Assembly (NCBI GenBank): GCA_001689445.1
Contig: LUJN01000029.1
Location: 1-39,749, forward strand
Source: Bacteroidales bacterium M3
GTDB taxonomy: Bacteria; Bacteroidota; Bacteroidia; Bacteroidales; Muribaculaceae
Direction: 5' to 3'
Length of the DNA: 39,749 bases
Under the pieces are notes generated by a model. It ran no database searches. It saw only the letters and a list, made by a program, of their open reading frames with translations, and was not told the DNA's origin. The position numbers and the translations under genes are program-made. Below, in pieces: positions 8,555 to 17,046 of the stretch (position 1 is its first letter; the number at the start of each line of letters is the position of its first letter).

Positions 8555-10354
8555 TCAGCTCTTATTGGCACGCTTGCGCTCTATCTCGTCAAGAATAATC
8601 TTGCGCAGGCGCAGGTGATTGGGGGTCACCTCGACATACTCATCCTCCTTTATATACTCCAATGCCTCCTCAAGGCTGAACACAACGGGGGGAATGATAC
8701 GGGCCTTGTCGTCGGCACCGCTGGCACGCATGTTGGTGAGTTTCTTTGACTTGGTGACGTTGACCACGATGTCATTTTCCTTGGCGTTCTCGCCCACCAC
8801 CTGACCGGCGTATACCTCCTCCTGCGGAAAGATAAAGAACCGGCCACGGTCCTGCAATTTGTCTATCGCATAGGCATAGGCTGTGCCCGCCTCCATGGCT
8901 ATAAGCGAGCCGTTGGTGCGGCGCTCGATGTCCCCCTTCCAAGGCTGGTACTCAAGGAAACGGTGGGCCATAATGGCCTCGCCGGCAGTAGCCGTGAGGA
9001 TATTGTTGCGAAGACCGATGATACCGCGCGACGGGATGTTGAACTCAATATGCAGACGGTCATTCTGGGCCGCCATCGACACCATCTCACCCTTGCGGCG
9101 TGTCACGAGGTCGATAACCTTGCTCGAGTACTCCTCGGGGACATTTATGGTCAGCAACTCCACAGGCTCGCACTTCTTGCCGTCAATCTCCTTGACGATG
9201 ACCTGCGGCTGGCCCACCTGCAATTCATACCCCTCGCGGCGCATCGTCTCGATGAGCACCGAGAGATGGAGCACACCACGGCCAAACACCGTCCATACAT
9301 CCTCATGGTCGGCCTTGGTGACGCGCAGCGCGAGGTTGCGGTCAAGTTCCTTGGTGAGACGGTCGGCAATATGGCGTGAGGTGACATACTTACCGTCCTT
9401 GCCGAAAAACGGGCTGTCGTTGATGGTAAACGTCATCGACATTGTAGGCTCGTCGATGGCTATGCGGGGCAGCGGCTCGGGGTTGTTGACATCGGCCACA
9501 GTGTCACCGATTTCAAATCCTTCAAGCCCGACAAGGGCGCATATATCGCCACTCTTGACACTCGCCACCTTCTTGCGGCCCATTCCCTCAAACGTGTGCA
9601 GCTCCTTGATACGCTGCTTGACAACGGAACCGTCTTTCTTGCAGAGGGCAATCTCCATTCCCTCGCGCAGCTCGCCACGATGCACGCGCCCGATGGCGAT
9701 ACGGCCGACGTAGCTTGAGAAGTCGAGCGACGTGATGAGCATCTGCGCATCCCCCTCAAGCTGCTCCGGTTCGGGGATATACTCGATAATGGCATCAAGC
9801 ACAGGTAGGATGTTGTCGGTCGGCTTGCGCCAGTCGGTGCTCATCCAACCCTGCTTGGCCGAGCCGTACACGGTCGGGAAGTCGAGCTGCTCTTCAGTAG
9901 CGTCAAGGTTGAACATCAGGTCAAACACCATCTCCTGCACCTCGTCGGGGCGGCAGTTGGGCTTGTCCACCTTATTGACTACCACCACGGGCTTAAGGCC
10001 CATCTGGATAGCCTTCTGAAGTACGAAGCGCGTTTGGGGCATCGGGCCTTCAAATGCATCCACAAGGAGCAGGCAGCCATCAGCCATGTTGAGCACACGC
10101 TCCACCTCACCGCCAAAGTCGGCGTGTCCCGGGGTGTCGATAATATTGATTTTGTATCCCTTATAGTCTATAGAGACATTCTTTGATAGAATCGTTATAC
10201 CACGCTCACGCTCCAGGTCATTGTTGTCAAGGATAAGTTCCCCGGCATTCTGGTTCTCGCGAAAGAGGTTGCCTGCCAATAGCATCTTGTCGACCAACGT
10301 CGTCTTGCCATGGTCGACATGCGCGATGATGGCAATGTTTCTTATCTTTTGCAT
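8555..10354 (-). CDS. typA: Ribosome-associated translational GTPase TypA/BipA
   Basis: A 599-aa GTPase of the EF-G-like family that binds the 70S ribosome, helps assembly of the large subunit and acts in stress adaptation. G motifs are clear: AHVDHGKTT (residues 11-19), GITIL switch region (about 52-56), DTPGH (73-77) and NKVD (127-130). Domain II, an EF-G-type domain and the TypA-specific C-terminal domain follow, ending in a basic tail (LRLRKIILDEIERKRANKS). The length is normal for the family. It has its own promoter and is the last gene on the minus strand before the convergent carboxylase operon. Confidence 0.97.
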   Translation of the reverse strand: MQKIRNIAIIAHVDHGKTTLVDKMLLAGNLFRENQNAGELILDNNDLERERGITILSKNVSIDYKGYKINIIDTPGHADFGGEVERVLNMADGCLLLVDAFEGPMPQTRFVLQKAIQMGLKPVVVVNKVDKPNCRPDEVQEMVFDLMFNLDATEEQLDFPTVYGSAKQGWMSTDWRKPTDNILPVLDAIIEYIPEPEQLEGDAQMLITSLDFSSYVGRIAIGRVHRGELREGMEIALCKKDGSVVKQRIKELHTFEGMGRKKVASVKSGDICALVGLEGFEIGDTVADVNNPEPLPRIAIDEPTMSMTFTINDSPFFGKDGKYVTSRHIADRLTKELDRNLALRVTKADHEDVWTVFGRGVLHLSVLIETMRREGYELQVGQPQVIVKEIDGKKCEPVELLTINVPEEYSSKVIDLVTRRKGEMVSMAAQNDRLHIEFNIPSRGIIGLRNNILTATAGEAIMAHRFLEYQPWKGDIERRTNGSLIAMEAGTAYAYAIDKLQDRGRFFIFPQEEVYAGQVVGENAKENDIVVNVTKSKKLTNMRASGADDKARIIPPVVFSLEEALEYIKEDEYVEVTPNHLRLRKIILDEIERKRANKS

Positions 10355-10374
10355 ACGAAAAATTTTTCCGACTG

Positions 10375-10405
10375 CAAAATTACTATGTTATATAACATAT
10401 TCCAA
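10375..10405 (-). promoter_or_regulatory. Promoter of typA with an internal palindrome
   Basis: On the minus strand TAATTTTG (complement of 10375-10382) is a -7 box about 20 nt before the typA ATG, with a TTGG -33-like element at 10402-10405. The spacer contains a perfect 16-bp palindrome, TATGTTATATAACATA (10384-10399), a possible operator. Confidence 0.55.
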
Positions 10406-10436
10406 GCTATCGCCCGAAAAAAACGTCCATTTGACC

Positions 10437-11783
10437 TTAAATGATGCCGAGGCCGCAGAAGAAGACGAGGGCGATGCAGACAGGGGCTACATAGCGCAAG
10501 GAGAAGATGATGGCCGAGAGGGTGCGCACGTGGCGCGTGCCGCCGTTGGTAAGCTCGGAGCGTACTATGTCGCGGTTGAGTACCCAGCCGACAAAGATGG
10601 AGATAGCCATGCCCCCGACGGGAAGCAGAATGTTGGACGAAACGTAGTCAAATAGGTTGAACAGCGTCATACCACATATCGTAAACCCGTGCATACACCC
10701 GAATGAGAGCGCACAAAGCACGCCGAACACCAGGGCTATGACAGTATTGAGACATGTGGCGCGGCGACGGCTCATGCCATGCTCCTCGCAGAAGTAGGCG
10801 ATGGAAATCTCACTCATGGAAATAGTGGAGGTCAGCGACGCGAGAAACAGAAGCACGAAAAACAACGTCGACCATGCCGTCCCCCCAGGAAGGTTGGCAA
10901 AAATGGATGGCAACACCTCAAAGACGAGTTTCGGGCCGGCGGCAGGATGCTCGCCAAAGGTGAACACGGCGGGAAATATGATGACACCTGCCAGCACGGC
11001 GACAAGCGTGTCGAGTGAGGCGATTATCGTCGCGCTCTTCACGAGCGGCGTGTCCTTGCCAAAGTAACTCGAATAGGTGATGAGACATCCCAGTCCGAGG
11101 CTCAGGGAGAAAAATGCCTGACCCATAGCTCCGAGCAGCACGGAGGAATCTATCTTGGAGAAATCGGGCTTGAATAGGAAGCGCAATCCCTCCCCGGCAC
11201 CGTCCATTGTCAGGGAGTTGATGCAAAACAGCAACAGTATCACAAACAGCACCGGCATCAACAGGTTGGACATACGCTCAATCCCTTTCTGCACACCACG
11301 GCTGAGAATCCAGTAATTAAGCAGCAGAAAAACGACAACCCACATCGCGGGACGCCAGTCGGACTGGGCAAACGTGTCAAACTGGGAGTGAAGCGCCTCA
11401 ACAGTGTGTGCTCCCGAAAATCCGGCAACCGACTGATAGATATATTCCATAGTCCACCCGGCAACAACCGAATAAAAGCTGAGTATCATGAGTGATGCCG
11501 TGATACCTACATAGCCGAGCCAACGCCACGCACTGCGGGGAGCAAGACGACGGAATGCGCCTGAAATATTGGAGCCGGTATTGCGCCCTATGATAAACTC
11601 GGCGCATATCACGGGAATGCCTATCACAAATATGAAAAACAGGTAGATGAGCAGAAACGCCCCACCCCCATGCACCCCTGCCTCATAGGGGAAACGCCAT
11701 ATGTTGCCAAGCCCTACAGCCGAACCGACCGTGGTGGCTATCACGCCGAGGCGTGTCGTGAATTGTGCTCTCTTTTCAGTCAT
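10437..11783 (-). CDS. Sodium-dependent transporter, NSS/SNF family (second copy)
   Basis: A 448-aa inner-membrane Na+ symporter of the neurotransmitter:sodium symporter family, probably importing an amino acid. The TM1 hallmark TVGSAVGLGNIWRFPYEAG, with its unwound sodium and substrate region, is at about residues 17-35; about 11 hydrophobic segments follow, and TM6 shows LGAMGQAFFSLSLGLGCLITYSSY. It starts with ATG at 11783, six nt after the small membrane-protein gene, in an operon with a close paralogue (12101-13480). The paralogue is longer in the loop after TM3. Eleven rather than twelve TM segments is normal for bacterial members. The substrate is unknown. Confidence 0.93.
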   Translation of the reverse strand: MTEKRAQFTTRLGVIATTVGSAVGLGNIWRFPYEAGVHGGGAFLLIYLFFIFVIGIPVICAEFIIGRNTGSNISGAFRRLAPRSAWRWLGYVGITASLMILSFYSVVAGWTMEYIYQSVAGFSGAHTVEALHSQFDTFAQSDWRPAMWVVVFLLLNYWILSRGVQKGIERMSNLLMPVLFVILLLFCINSLTMDGAGEGLRFLFKPDFSKIDSSVLLGAMGQAFFSLSLGLGCLITYSSYFGKDTPLVKSATIIASLDTLVAVLAGVIIFPAVFTFGEHPAAGPKLVFEVLPSIFANLPGGTAWSTLFFVLLFLASLTSTISMSEISIAYFCEEHGMSRRRATCLNTVIALVFGVLCALSFGCMHGFTICGMTLFNLFDYVSSNILLPVGGMAISIFVGWVLNRDIVRSELTNGGTRHVRTLSAIIFSLRYVAPVCIALVFFCGLGII

Positions 11784-11789
11784 TGTCTA

Positions 11790-12104
11790 TCATTCTATTT
11801 TGGGAAGTGGTCTCGACAAAGGGTCGCGGCGTTCAGGATCGCGGCGCACAGCCTTGGCTGAATCCCTCTTTGTCCTACGTCGCCTGACGGTCGTGGACGG
11901 CTTGCGGCCATCCACTGTACCTGATGGCACAGTGTCAACAGTCACTACATCCTCGTCTAACGCCGGCATGGCACCGGCCGGCTGAACCGACTGCCCGTGC
12001 CACGCCAATGTCAGGGTAATGGCCGCCAATATCGCAACAAGCACAAGCAGGGCTGTCAGCTCCCCGCGTGTGAGGTCAAACTTTTGTAGCCATCGCGGTC
12101 TCAT
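11790..12104 (-). CDS. Small single-pass membrane protein between two NSS transporters
   Basis: The start chosen is ATG 12104, overlapping the upstream transporter stop (ATGA), giving 104 aa; the frame is open 16 codons further upstream. Visible parts: a short cytosolic N-terminus MRPRWLQKFDLTRGELTA, one hydrophobic helix (about residues 20-37), an acidic linker with EDVVTVDTV, and a basic C-terminal half rich in R and K ending RRDPLSRPLPKIE. The N-terminus (aromatic/basic residues, then E and a hydrophobic helix) resembles the membrane anchor of Bacteroidetes ComEA-like helix-hairpin-helix proteins, but no HhH domain follows. Function unknown; it may be a degenerate anchor or a transporter partner. 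Confidence 0.65.
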   Translation of the reverse strand: MRPRWLQKFDLTRGELTALLVLVAILAAITLTLAWHGQSVQPAGAMPALDEDVVTVDTVPSGTVDGRKPSTTVRRRRTKRDSAKAVRRDPERRDPLSRPLPKIE

Positions 12105-13480
12105 AGATACTGCGATATAAGTATGATGCCTATAAGCAGCGGAGCCACCCACTTGACGATAAAATGTATGACGGCAAACACATGCGAGGTGACCGTGCCG
12201 TGATTGGTAAGCTCGTTGTGGAAAAACTTCTTAGGAGCCACCCACCCCATGTATATGCACAGGAAGATTGAGCCGACAGGCAGCATGATATTGGTCGCAA
12301 CGTTGTCGAGAAAGTCAAATATCGTCATGCCGCATATCCTGAAACCGCTCCATGAGCCGACCGACAGGGAACACACCGTGCTCAAGACAAACAACGGCAG
12401 TATCACCGCGACACAGGCACTGCGACGACGCATATGCGCACGGTCCTGCAAGAAAGCCACCGACACCTCGGCAAGCGAGATGGTGGAGGTGAACGCCGCC
12501 ACGGTAAGCAACAGGAAAAACAGTATCGACCAGAACTGGGTACCCGACATCCGGGCAAATATCTCCGGCAATGTGACAAACACCAATGCCGACCCGGCAA
12601 GCTCATGGTCTCCGAGACCGAAAGTAGTCACAGCCGGGAAGATGACAAGCCCCATAAGGAACGCCACAAGCAGATCGAGCAACGACACGGTAACAGCCGT
12701 ACGCGTCAGCTTGGTATCACGCGGGAAATAGCTTGAATAGGTTATCAGTATGCCCATACCGAGGCTCAGCGAGAAAAATGCCTGCCCGAGCGCGCTTATC
12801 ACCGTTGACGGAGTAACCTTGGAGAAATCGGGACGTAGGAAAAACGCCACGCCGTCAGCCGCACCGGGCAACGACAGCGAAACTGCACAAAATATCACAA
12901 GAAGCAGGAACAGGAGAGGCATCAAGATATTTGACATCTTTTCTATCCCCTTCTGCACCCCGAGCAGCAGCACCCCGAGATTGGCAGCCAACATCACATA
13001 GGTCATCACCAATGGACGCCAGTCCTGCATGATATACTCGTTCATGCGGCTCTTGAACTGAAGGTCGGCCGCTGCATTGGCATCCAGGCCCTCTGTCCCT
13101 ACCACCGGCGCATATAGCCCGTTGGTTATTGACTGCCACAGGTATTCAAGCGTCCACCCCGACACGACCATATAGAACGACAGTATGAGGTAAGACGCGA
13201 GAATGGCAAGGCCGCCGACAAGCCACCACCGTTTTCCGGGAGTAACGCGTCGAAACGCGCCCACGGCATCAGAGTTGCCGCCACGCCCGAGGGCAAACTC
13301 GGATGTCATAACCGGGATGCCGAAAAGGAAAATGCAGAGTATGTATATGATGAGAAATGCCGCGCCTCCGTTTGCCTGAGTCTCGGCAGGGAATCGCCAC
13401 ACGTTGCCTAACCCCACCGCCGAACCGACGGTAGCGGCAACAAGTCCTATCTTAGAGCCAAATTTAGCTTTAACAGCCAT
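12101..13480 (-). CDS. Sodium-dependent transporter, NSS/SNF family (first copy)
   Basis: A 459-aa Na+-coupled symporter of the SLC6-like family. The N-terminus KIGLVAATVGSAVGLGNVWRFP is the TM1 sodium/substrate-site signature; LGQAFFSLSLGMGILITYSSY is the TM6 signature, and TVAAFTSTISLAEV is TM8. About 11 membrane segments end at WVAPLLIGIILISQYL. It is the promoter-proximal gene of the operon NSS - small membrane protein - NSS. Compared with its paralogue it has a longer extracellular loop after TM3 (about residues 122-150). Tandem NSS copies suggest duplication followed by divergence, perhaps in substrate choice. Confidence 0.93.
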   Translation of the reverse strand: MAVKAKFGSKIGLVAATVGSAVGLGNVWRFPAETQANGGAAFLIIYILCIFLFGIPVMTSEFALGRGGNSDAVGAFRRVTPGKRWWLVGGLAILASYLILSFYMVVSGWTLEYLWQSITNGLYAPVVGTEGLDANAAADLQFKSRMNEYIMQDWRPLVMTYVMLAANLGVLLLGVQKGIEKMSNILMPLLFLLLVIFCAVSLSLPGAADGVAFFLRPDFSKVTPSTVISALGQAFFSLSLGMGILITYSSYFPRDTKLTRTAVTVSLLDLLVAFLMGLVIFPAVTTFGLGDHELAGSALVFVTLPEIFARMSGTQFWSILFFLLLTVAAFTSTISLAEVSVAFLQDRAHMRRRSACVAVILPLFVLSTVCSLSVGSWSGFRICGMTIFDFLDNVATNIMLPVGSIFLCIYMGWVAPKKFFHNELTNHGTVTSHVFAVIHFIVKWVAPLLIGIILISQYL

Positions 13481-13521
13481 AAATATATATTTTCCTCGTT
13501 ATGAGTATTATAAAACGTTTG

Positions 13522-13529
13522 CAAAATTA
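13522..13529 (-). promoter_or_regulatory. -7 box for the NSS operon
   Basis: TAATTTTG on the minus strand (complement of 13522-13529), about 40 nt before the ATG at 13480. A TTTG at 13543-13546 is too close (13-bp spacer) to be a standard -33 box. Confidence 0.45.
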
Positions 13530-13584
13530 GTTAAATTAGTAACAAACCGCATCCTATACAGTTTATTTTTCGACCAATTTTTAC

Positions 13585-13592
13585 TATTTTTG
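13585..13592 (+). promoter_or_regulatory. -7 box for the VanZ-like gene
   Basis: TATTTTTG fits TAnnTTTG and lies 42 nt before the ATG at 13635. It is divergent from the NSS operon promoter. Confidence 0.5.
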
Positions 13593-13634
13593 CACCAATC
13601 ACGATACACATTGCACTAATACTACTGACTCATA

Positions 13635-14051
13635 ATGAAATTTCACCCTCTGAAGCTGCCACGGTACATGCCCACGGCTATTGTTGCCTCTGCCATACTC
13701 TATCTGACATTGGCCCCCGATCCCGTGCCCGGCACGGACCTTATGCTGTTCCAAGGAACCGACAAGGCGGTGCACGCCATCATGATGTTGGGATTGATGT
13801 TGACGGCCTCGTTTGACTATGCACGCACGAGTGACCAGGCTGTCTCGCGTGTCCCTCTCACCAACTACGCAATCATTGCAGGCATGACAATCTTGTTTGG
13901 GGCGGCCATCGAAGTTGTGCAGGAAATTTCAGGCCTGGGACGCTCGGCTGAAATCGCCGACCTTATTGCCGACGCTATCGGCGCTCTCATCGGGCTGTTA
14001 CTCGCACCAAGCGTGACAACCAGCGTAATACGCTTTCTGCGCCGGTACTAA
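13635..14051 (+). CDS. VanZ family membrane protein
   Basis: A 138-aa protein with about four hydrophobic segments. VanZ-family marks are DKAVHAIMMLGLM (about residues 43-55), a second acidic-aromatic segment FGAAIEVVQ (about 95-103) and the C-terminal GLGRSAEIADLIADAIGALIG (about 107-127) with its conserved R..E..D..A(D/N) pattern. VanZ was first seen with glycopeptide-resistance clusters, where it affects teicoplanin response; chromosomal homologues have no settled function. It stands alone with its own promoter and ends at a strong bidirectional terminator shared with the facing lipoprotein gene. Nothing here ties it to resistance. Confidence 0.85.
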   Translation: MKFHPLKLPRYMPTAIVASAILYLTLAPDPVPGTDLMLFQGTDKAVHAIMMLGLMLTASFDYARTSDQAVSRVPLTNYAIIAGMTILFGAAIEVVQEISGLGRSAEIADLIADAIGALIGLLLAPSVTTSVIRFLRRY

Positions 14052-14066
14052 CCGGCCAATACAATA

Positions 14067-14108
14067 AAATGACGGCGTGGCATATCCTGATATGCCACGC
14101 CGTCATTT
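14067..14108. terminator. Strong bidirectional terminator
   Basis: A perfect 20-bp inverted repeat (14067-14086 with 14089-14108), with the core GACGGCGTGGCATATC, flanked by A-run on the left and T-run on the right. It lies between two convergent genes and should act on both strands. Confidence 0.9.
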
Positions 14109-14125
14109 CATAATGTCACCTACAG

Positions 14126-15208
14126 CTACTGTTGTGGCGCCTGGGTGAATCCCTCCATCGCACGCGACACCACGGCACGTAGCGAGTCACCCTGCATTCC
14201 CCTGTCAACGATCGTCCCGTCAGGGGCTATCAGCATAAGATGAGGTATGCCCATTATGCCGTATATGTCGGTCGGTATCTTCTGGGCATTGATTATATTT
14301 GGCCAGGGAATCTCCTTCTCGGCAATCTTGCCCTCGGTAGCCTGCGGGTCGTCCCACACGGCCACGCCGAGCACGTCAAGACCCTTGTCGCCATACTTGG
14401 CATATATCTCCTTTACGGTCTCAAGCTCGCGCATACACGGTCCGCACCAACTTGCCCAAAAATCGACCAATGTATAGCGCCCTTTTCCGGCATAGTCGCT
14501 CAAGTGCTGTTTCTGACCCTTGTATTCCACCTCAAAGTCGGTAAACTTCTGCCCGGGGGCGGTAGCCTTCTGCTTGGCAAACGACTCCATCAGATTTTTC
14601 ACGCGGGTAAACGATGCATACTCCGGTACTATTGCCAACGCTGAGTCCATTTGGGCGGCATCATACTCGTAGGCACGGTTGACAAAAATATAATACCCTA
14701 TGGGGTTGGCCTTATTGGCATGGAACATCGAGTCGGCCAAGGCGTCAAACCTGACGTGTACTGCTGTGCGCACCGAGTCCTTTGCCGCTACAGTCATGTC
14801 GGGGTTGGACATGGCCGCCGCCATCTCCTCCATAAGCAGGGACTGCGCCTTGCCAAATCCGTTGAACGCCTCATTCAGCGCCGAGCCGGTAGCGTCGCCC
14901 GTCATTCCGTCATAGGCTATAGTACCCTCCTCGACGATAAACATCCCTCCACGGCGTCCGTCGACAAAAATCCTTGCCAGCACGGGTTTGTCGATACGCC
15001 CGCTGAATACAAAACGTGCCGAGTCGACCACCACGCTGTCTATCGTGTCGCCGGTATCATAGTTTACAAGAAATGCCATCTTGCCGTTTACATCGCCAGC
15101 AAGCGAGTCGGGGAACGAACCGTTGACCGTGAAATTGTCGGCAGACTTAGTGCCGTTACAGGCCGCGAGAGCGATAGGCAACACAGCGGCAAACAATAGT
15201 TTTTTCAT
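14126..15208 (-). CDS. TlpA/ResA-like thioredoxin-fold lipoprotein
   Basis: A 360-aa exported thiol-disulfide protein. The signal peptide MKKLLFAAVLPIALAAC ends in a lipobox with Cys17. Residues about 27-115 form a DUF4369-like N-terminal domain (VNGSFPDSLAGDVNGKMAFL, DTIDSVVVDSARFVFSG), followed by a helical linker. The C-terminal thioredoxin domain carries DFWASWCGPCMRE with active cysteines at about 255 and 258, and the cis-Pro segment GIPHLMLIAPDGTI. This layout is the standard Bacteroidetes redox lipoprotein. The likely role is reduction of disulfides in periplasmic or surface proteins. A -7 box lies 32 nt upstream. Confidence 0.92.
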   Translation of the reverse strand: MKKLLFAAVLPIALAACNGTKSADNFTVNGSFPDSLAGDVNGKMAFLVNYDTGDTIDSVVVDSARFVFSGRIDKPVLARIFVDGRRGGMFIVEEGTIAYDGMTGDATGSALNEAFNGFGKAQSLLMEEMAAAMSNPDMTVAAKDSVRTAVHVRFDALADSMFHANKANPIGYYIFVNRAYEYDAAQMDSALAIVPEYASFTRVKNLMESFAKQKATAPGQKFTDFEVEYKGQKQHLSDYAGKGRYTLVDFWASWCGPCMRELETVKEIYAKYGDKGLDVLGVAVWDDPQATEGKIAEKEIPWPNIINAQKIPTDIYGIMGIPHLMLIAPDGTIVDRGMQGDSLRAVVSRAMEGFTQAPQQ

Positions 15209-15239
15209 GATGAATACAATATATTGAATGATTGGATTG

Positions 15240-15247
15240 CAAATGTA
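15240..15247 (-). promoter_or_regulatory. -7 box for the TlpA-like gene
   Basis: TACATTTG on the minus strand (complement of 15240-15247), 31 nt before the ATG. A weak ATTG at 15262-15265 lies upstream. Confidence 0.5.
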
Positions 15248-15331
15248 GAAATTTTATGCCACAATGGAACGCCACTCTCCATTTCGCAATTGTGAAAATA
15301 TATTAACCCACCATTATCAAGAGTTCTTTTT

Positions 15332-15363
15332 ATTGTAGGCACTAAGGTTTTTAGCTAAATTTG
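15332..15363 (+). promoter_or_regulatory. Promoter of the acyl-CoA synthetase gene
   Basis: ATTG (15332-15335) and TAAATTTG (15356-15363) with a 20-bp spacer. The in-frame TTG at 15361 is inside the -7 box, so the ATG at 15394 must be the start codon. Confidence 0.65.
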
Positions 15364-15393
15364 CCATATTGGAGCATCCTAAATCATGACAAA

Positions 15394-17046
15394 ATGAATG
15401 AAAGCCTGAATAAGCATATCCAAGACTCTATATGCAAGAACTGGGAACTTGCCGCACTGACCGACTTCCACGGCTCGACCTACCTATACCGCGACGTTGC
15501 GCGCAAGGTCGCCAAGCTACACCTGATGTATGAATATATCGGCATACAGAAAGGGGACAAGATTGCCCTCTGCGGCCGCAACTCATCCCAATGGGCGGTC
15601 GCCTTTTTCTCCATCATAACATATGGCGCGGTCGCGGTGCCGATACTGCACGAGTTCAAGGCCGACAATATACACCATCTCGTCACCCACAGCGAGGCTC
15701 GGCTGTTTTTCACCGACACCGCCATCTGGGAAAACCTCGACCCCGAGCAGATGCCCACACTCGACGGCGCAATACTGTTGGGCGACTTCTCCATTCTCAA
15801 ATCAAAGGATGAGCGGCTGACATATGCCCGCGAGCACCTCAACGAGATGTTCGGCAACAAATATCCCGAGCGGTTCACCCAAGAGAATGTGATCTACCAT
15901 GTCGATAAGCCCGACGAGCTTGCCTTGATCAATTACACCTCAGGCTCGACAGGATTTTCCAAAGGTGTGATGCTGAGTTTTCGCTCCTTGTGGAGCAACC
16001 TGCAATACTGCATCGACAAGCTGACGTTCCTGTATCCGGGTGACGGCATCGTGTGCATGTTGCCGCTGGCCCACATGTACGGGTTGATGGTCGAGCTGAT
16101 ACACCCGTTTGCCAAGGGATGCCACATATCCTTCCTCACCCGTGTACCCTCCCCCAAGATTATAATGGAGGCTTTTGCCGACGTACGGCCCAAGCTGATA
16201 GTCACCGTGCCGCTCATCATCGAGAAAATCATCAAGACCAAGGTATTCCCGCTGCTCGACAAGCCGCTGATGAAGATACTTCTGCACGTCCCCTTTGTCG
16301 ACGACCACCTCCTTGCCAAGATAAAAGATAGACTGACCGAGACATTCGGAGGGCAGGTAAAGGAGATTATCGTGGGGGGCGCTGCTCTCAACAAGGACGT
16401 CGAGGCTTTTCTGCGCCGCATAGAGTTCCCCTATACAGTCGGCTACGGCATGACCGAATGCGGCCCGCTCGTAGCTTACGCCCCGTGGGAGGTGCAGCGT
16501 CCCGCGTCGTGCGGGCGCATAGTCGACCGTATGGAGGCACGCATCGACTCACCTGACCCGCTCCACACGCCGGGTGTGCTTTGGGTGAAAGGCGACAACG
16601 TGATGACAGGTTATTACAAGAACCCCGAGGCAACCGCCGCCGTGATGAAAGACGGATGGATGAACACCGGCGACATATGCTCCACCGATCCCGACGGATT
16701 CATATACATCAAGGGGCGCGACAAGAACATGATACTCGGCCCGTCGGGACAGAATATATACCCCGAGGAGATTGAGCAGAAGCTCAACAACATGCCCTAC
16801 GTGTGCGAGTCGATAATCATCGACGAGGACTCCAAGCTGATAGCCCTTATCTATCCCGACATAGAGAACGCCACCCGTCAGGGAATATCAACCGAGGCCC
16901 TGGAGCAGATGATGAAAGAGAATGTCGCCACACTCAACCATGACCTTCCCGCCTACTCCCAGATAAAGGGGGTGAAGGTATTCAACGAAGAGTTTGAGAA
17001 AACCCCGAAACGCTCGATAAAGCGCTACCTGTACCAACATAAGTGA
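15394..17046 (+). CDS. AMP-dependent long-chain acyl-CoA synthetase
   Basis: Activates a fatty acid to acyl-AMP and then acyl-CoA (ANL superfamily), at the membrane face. In 550 aa: the P-loop-like INYTSGSTGFSKGVMLSFRS (about 181-200), GYGMTECGPLVAY (about 351-363), the hinge region GDICSTDPDGFIYIKGRDKNMI (about 426-447), PSGQNIYPEEIEQKLN and a C-terminal lysine in KTPKRSIKRYLY that would serve adenylation. The start is ATG 15394, fixed by the promoter. The stop overlaps the GTG start of folP, so this is the first gene of an acyl-CoA synthetase-folP-cdaA transcription unit. Exact chain-length preference is not visible. Confidence 0.92.
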   Translation: MNESLNKHIQDSICKNWELAALTDFHGSTYLYRDVARKVAKLHLMYEYIGIQKGDKIALCGRNSSQWAVAFFSIITYGAVAVPILHEFKADNIHHLVTHSEARLFFTDTAIWENLDPEQMPTLDGAILLGDFSILKSKDERLTYAREHLNEMFGNKYPERFTQENVIYHVDKPDELALINYTSGSTGFSKGVMLSFRSLWSNLQYCIDKLTFLYPGDGIVCMLPLAHMYGLMVELIHPFAKGCHISFLTRVPSPKIIMEAFADVRPKLIVTVPLIIEKIIKTKVFPLLDKPLMKILLHVPFVDDHLLAKIKDRLTETFGGQVKEIIVGGAALNKDVEAFLRRIEFPYTVGYGMTECGPLVAYAPWEVQRPASCGRIVDRMEARIDSPDPLHTPGVLWVKGDNVMTGYYKNPEATAAVMKDGWMNTGDICSTDPDGFIYIKGRDKNMILGPSGQNIYPEEIEQKLNNMPYVCESIIIDEDSKLIALIYPDIENATRQGISTEALEQMMKENVATLNHDLPAYSQIKGVKVFNEEFEKTPKRSIKRYLYQHK

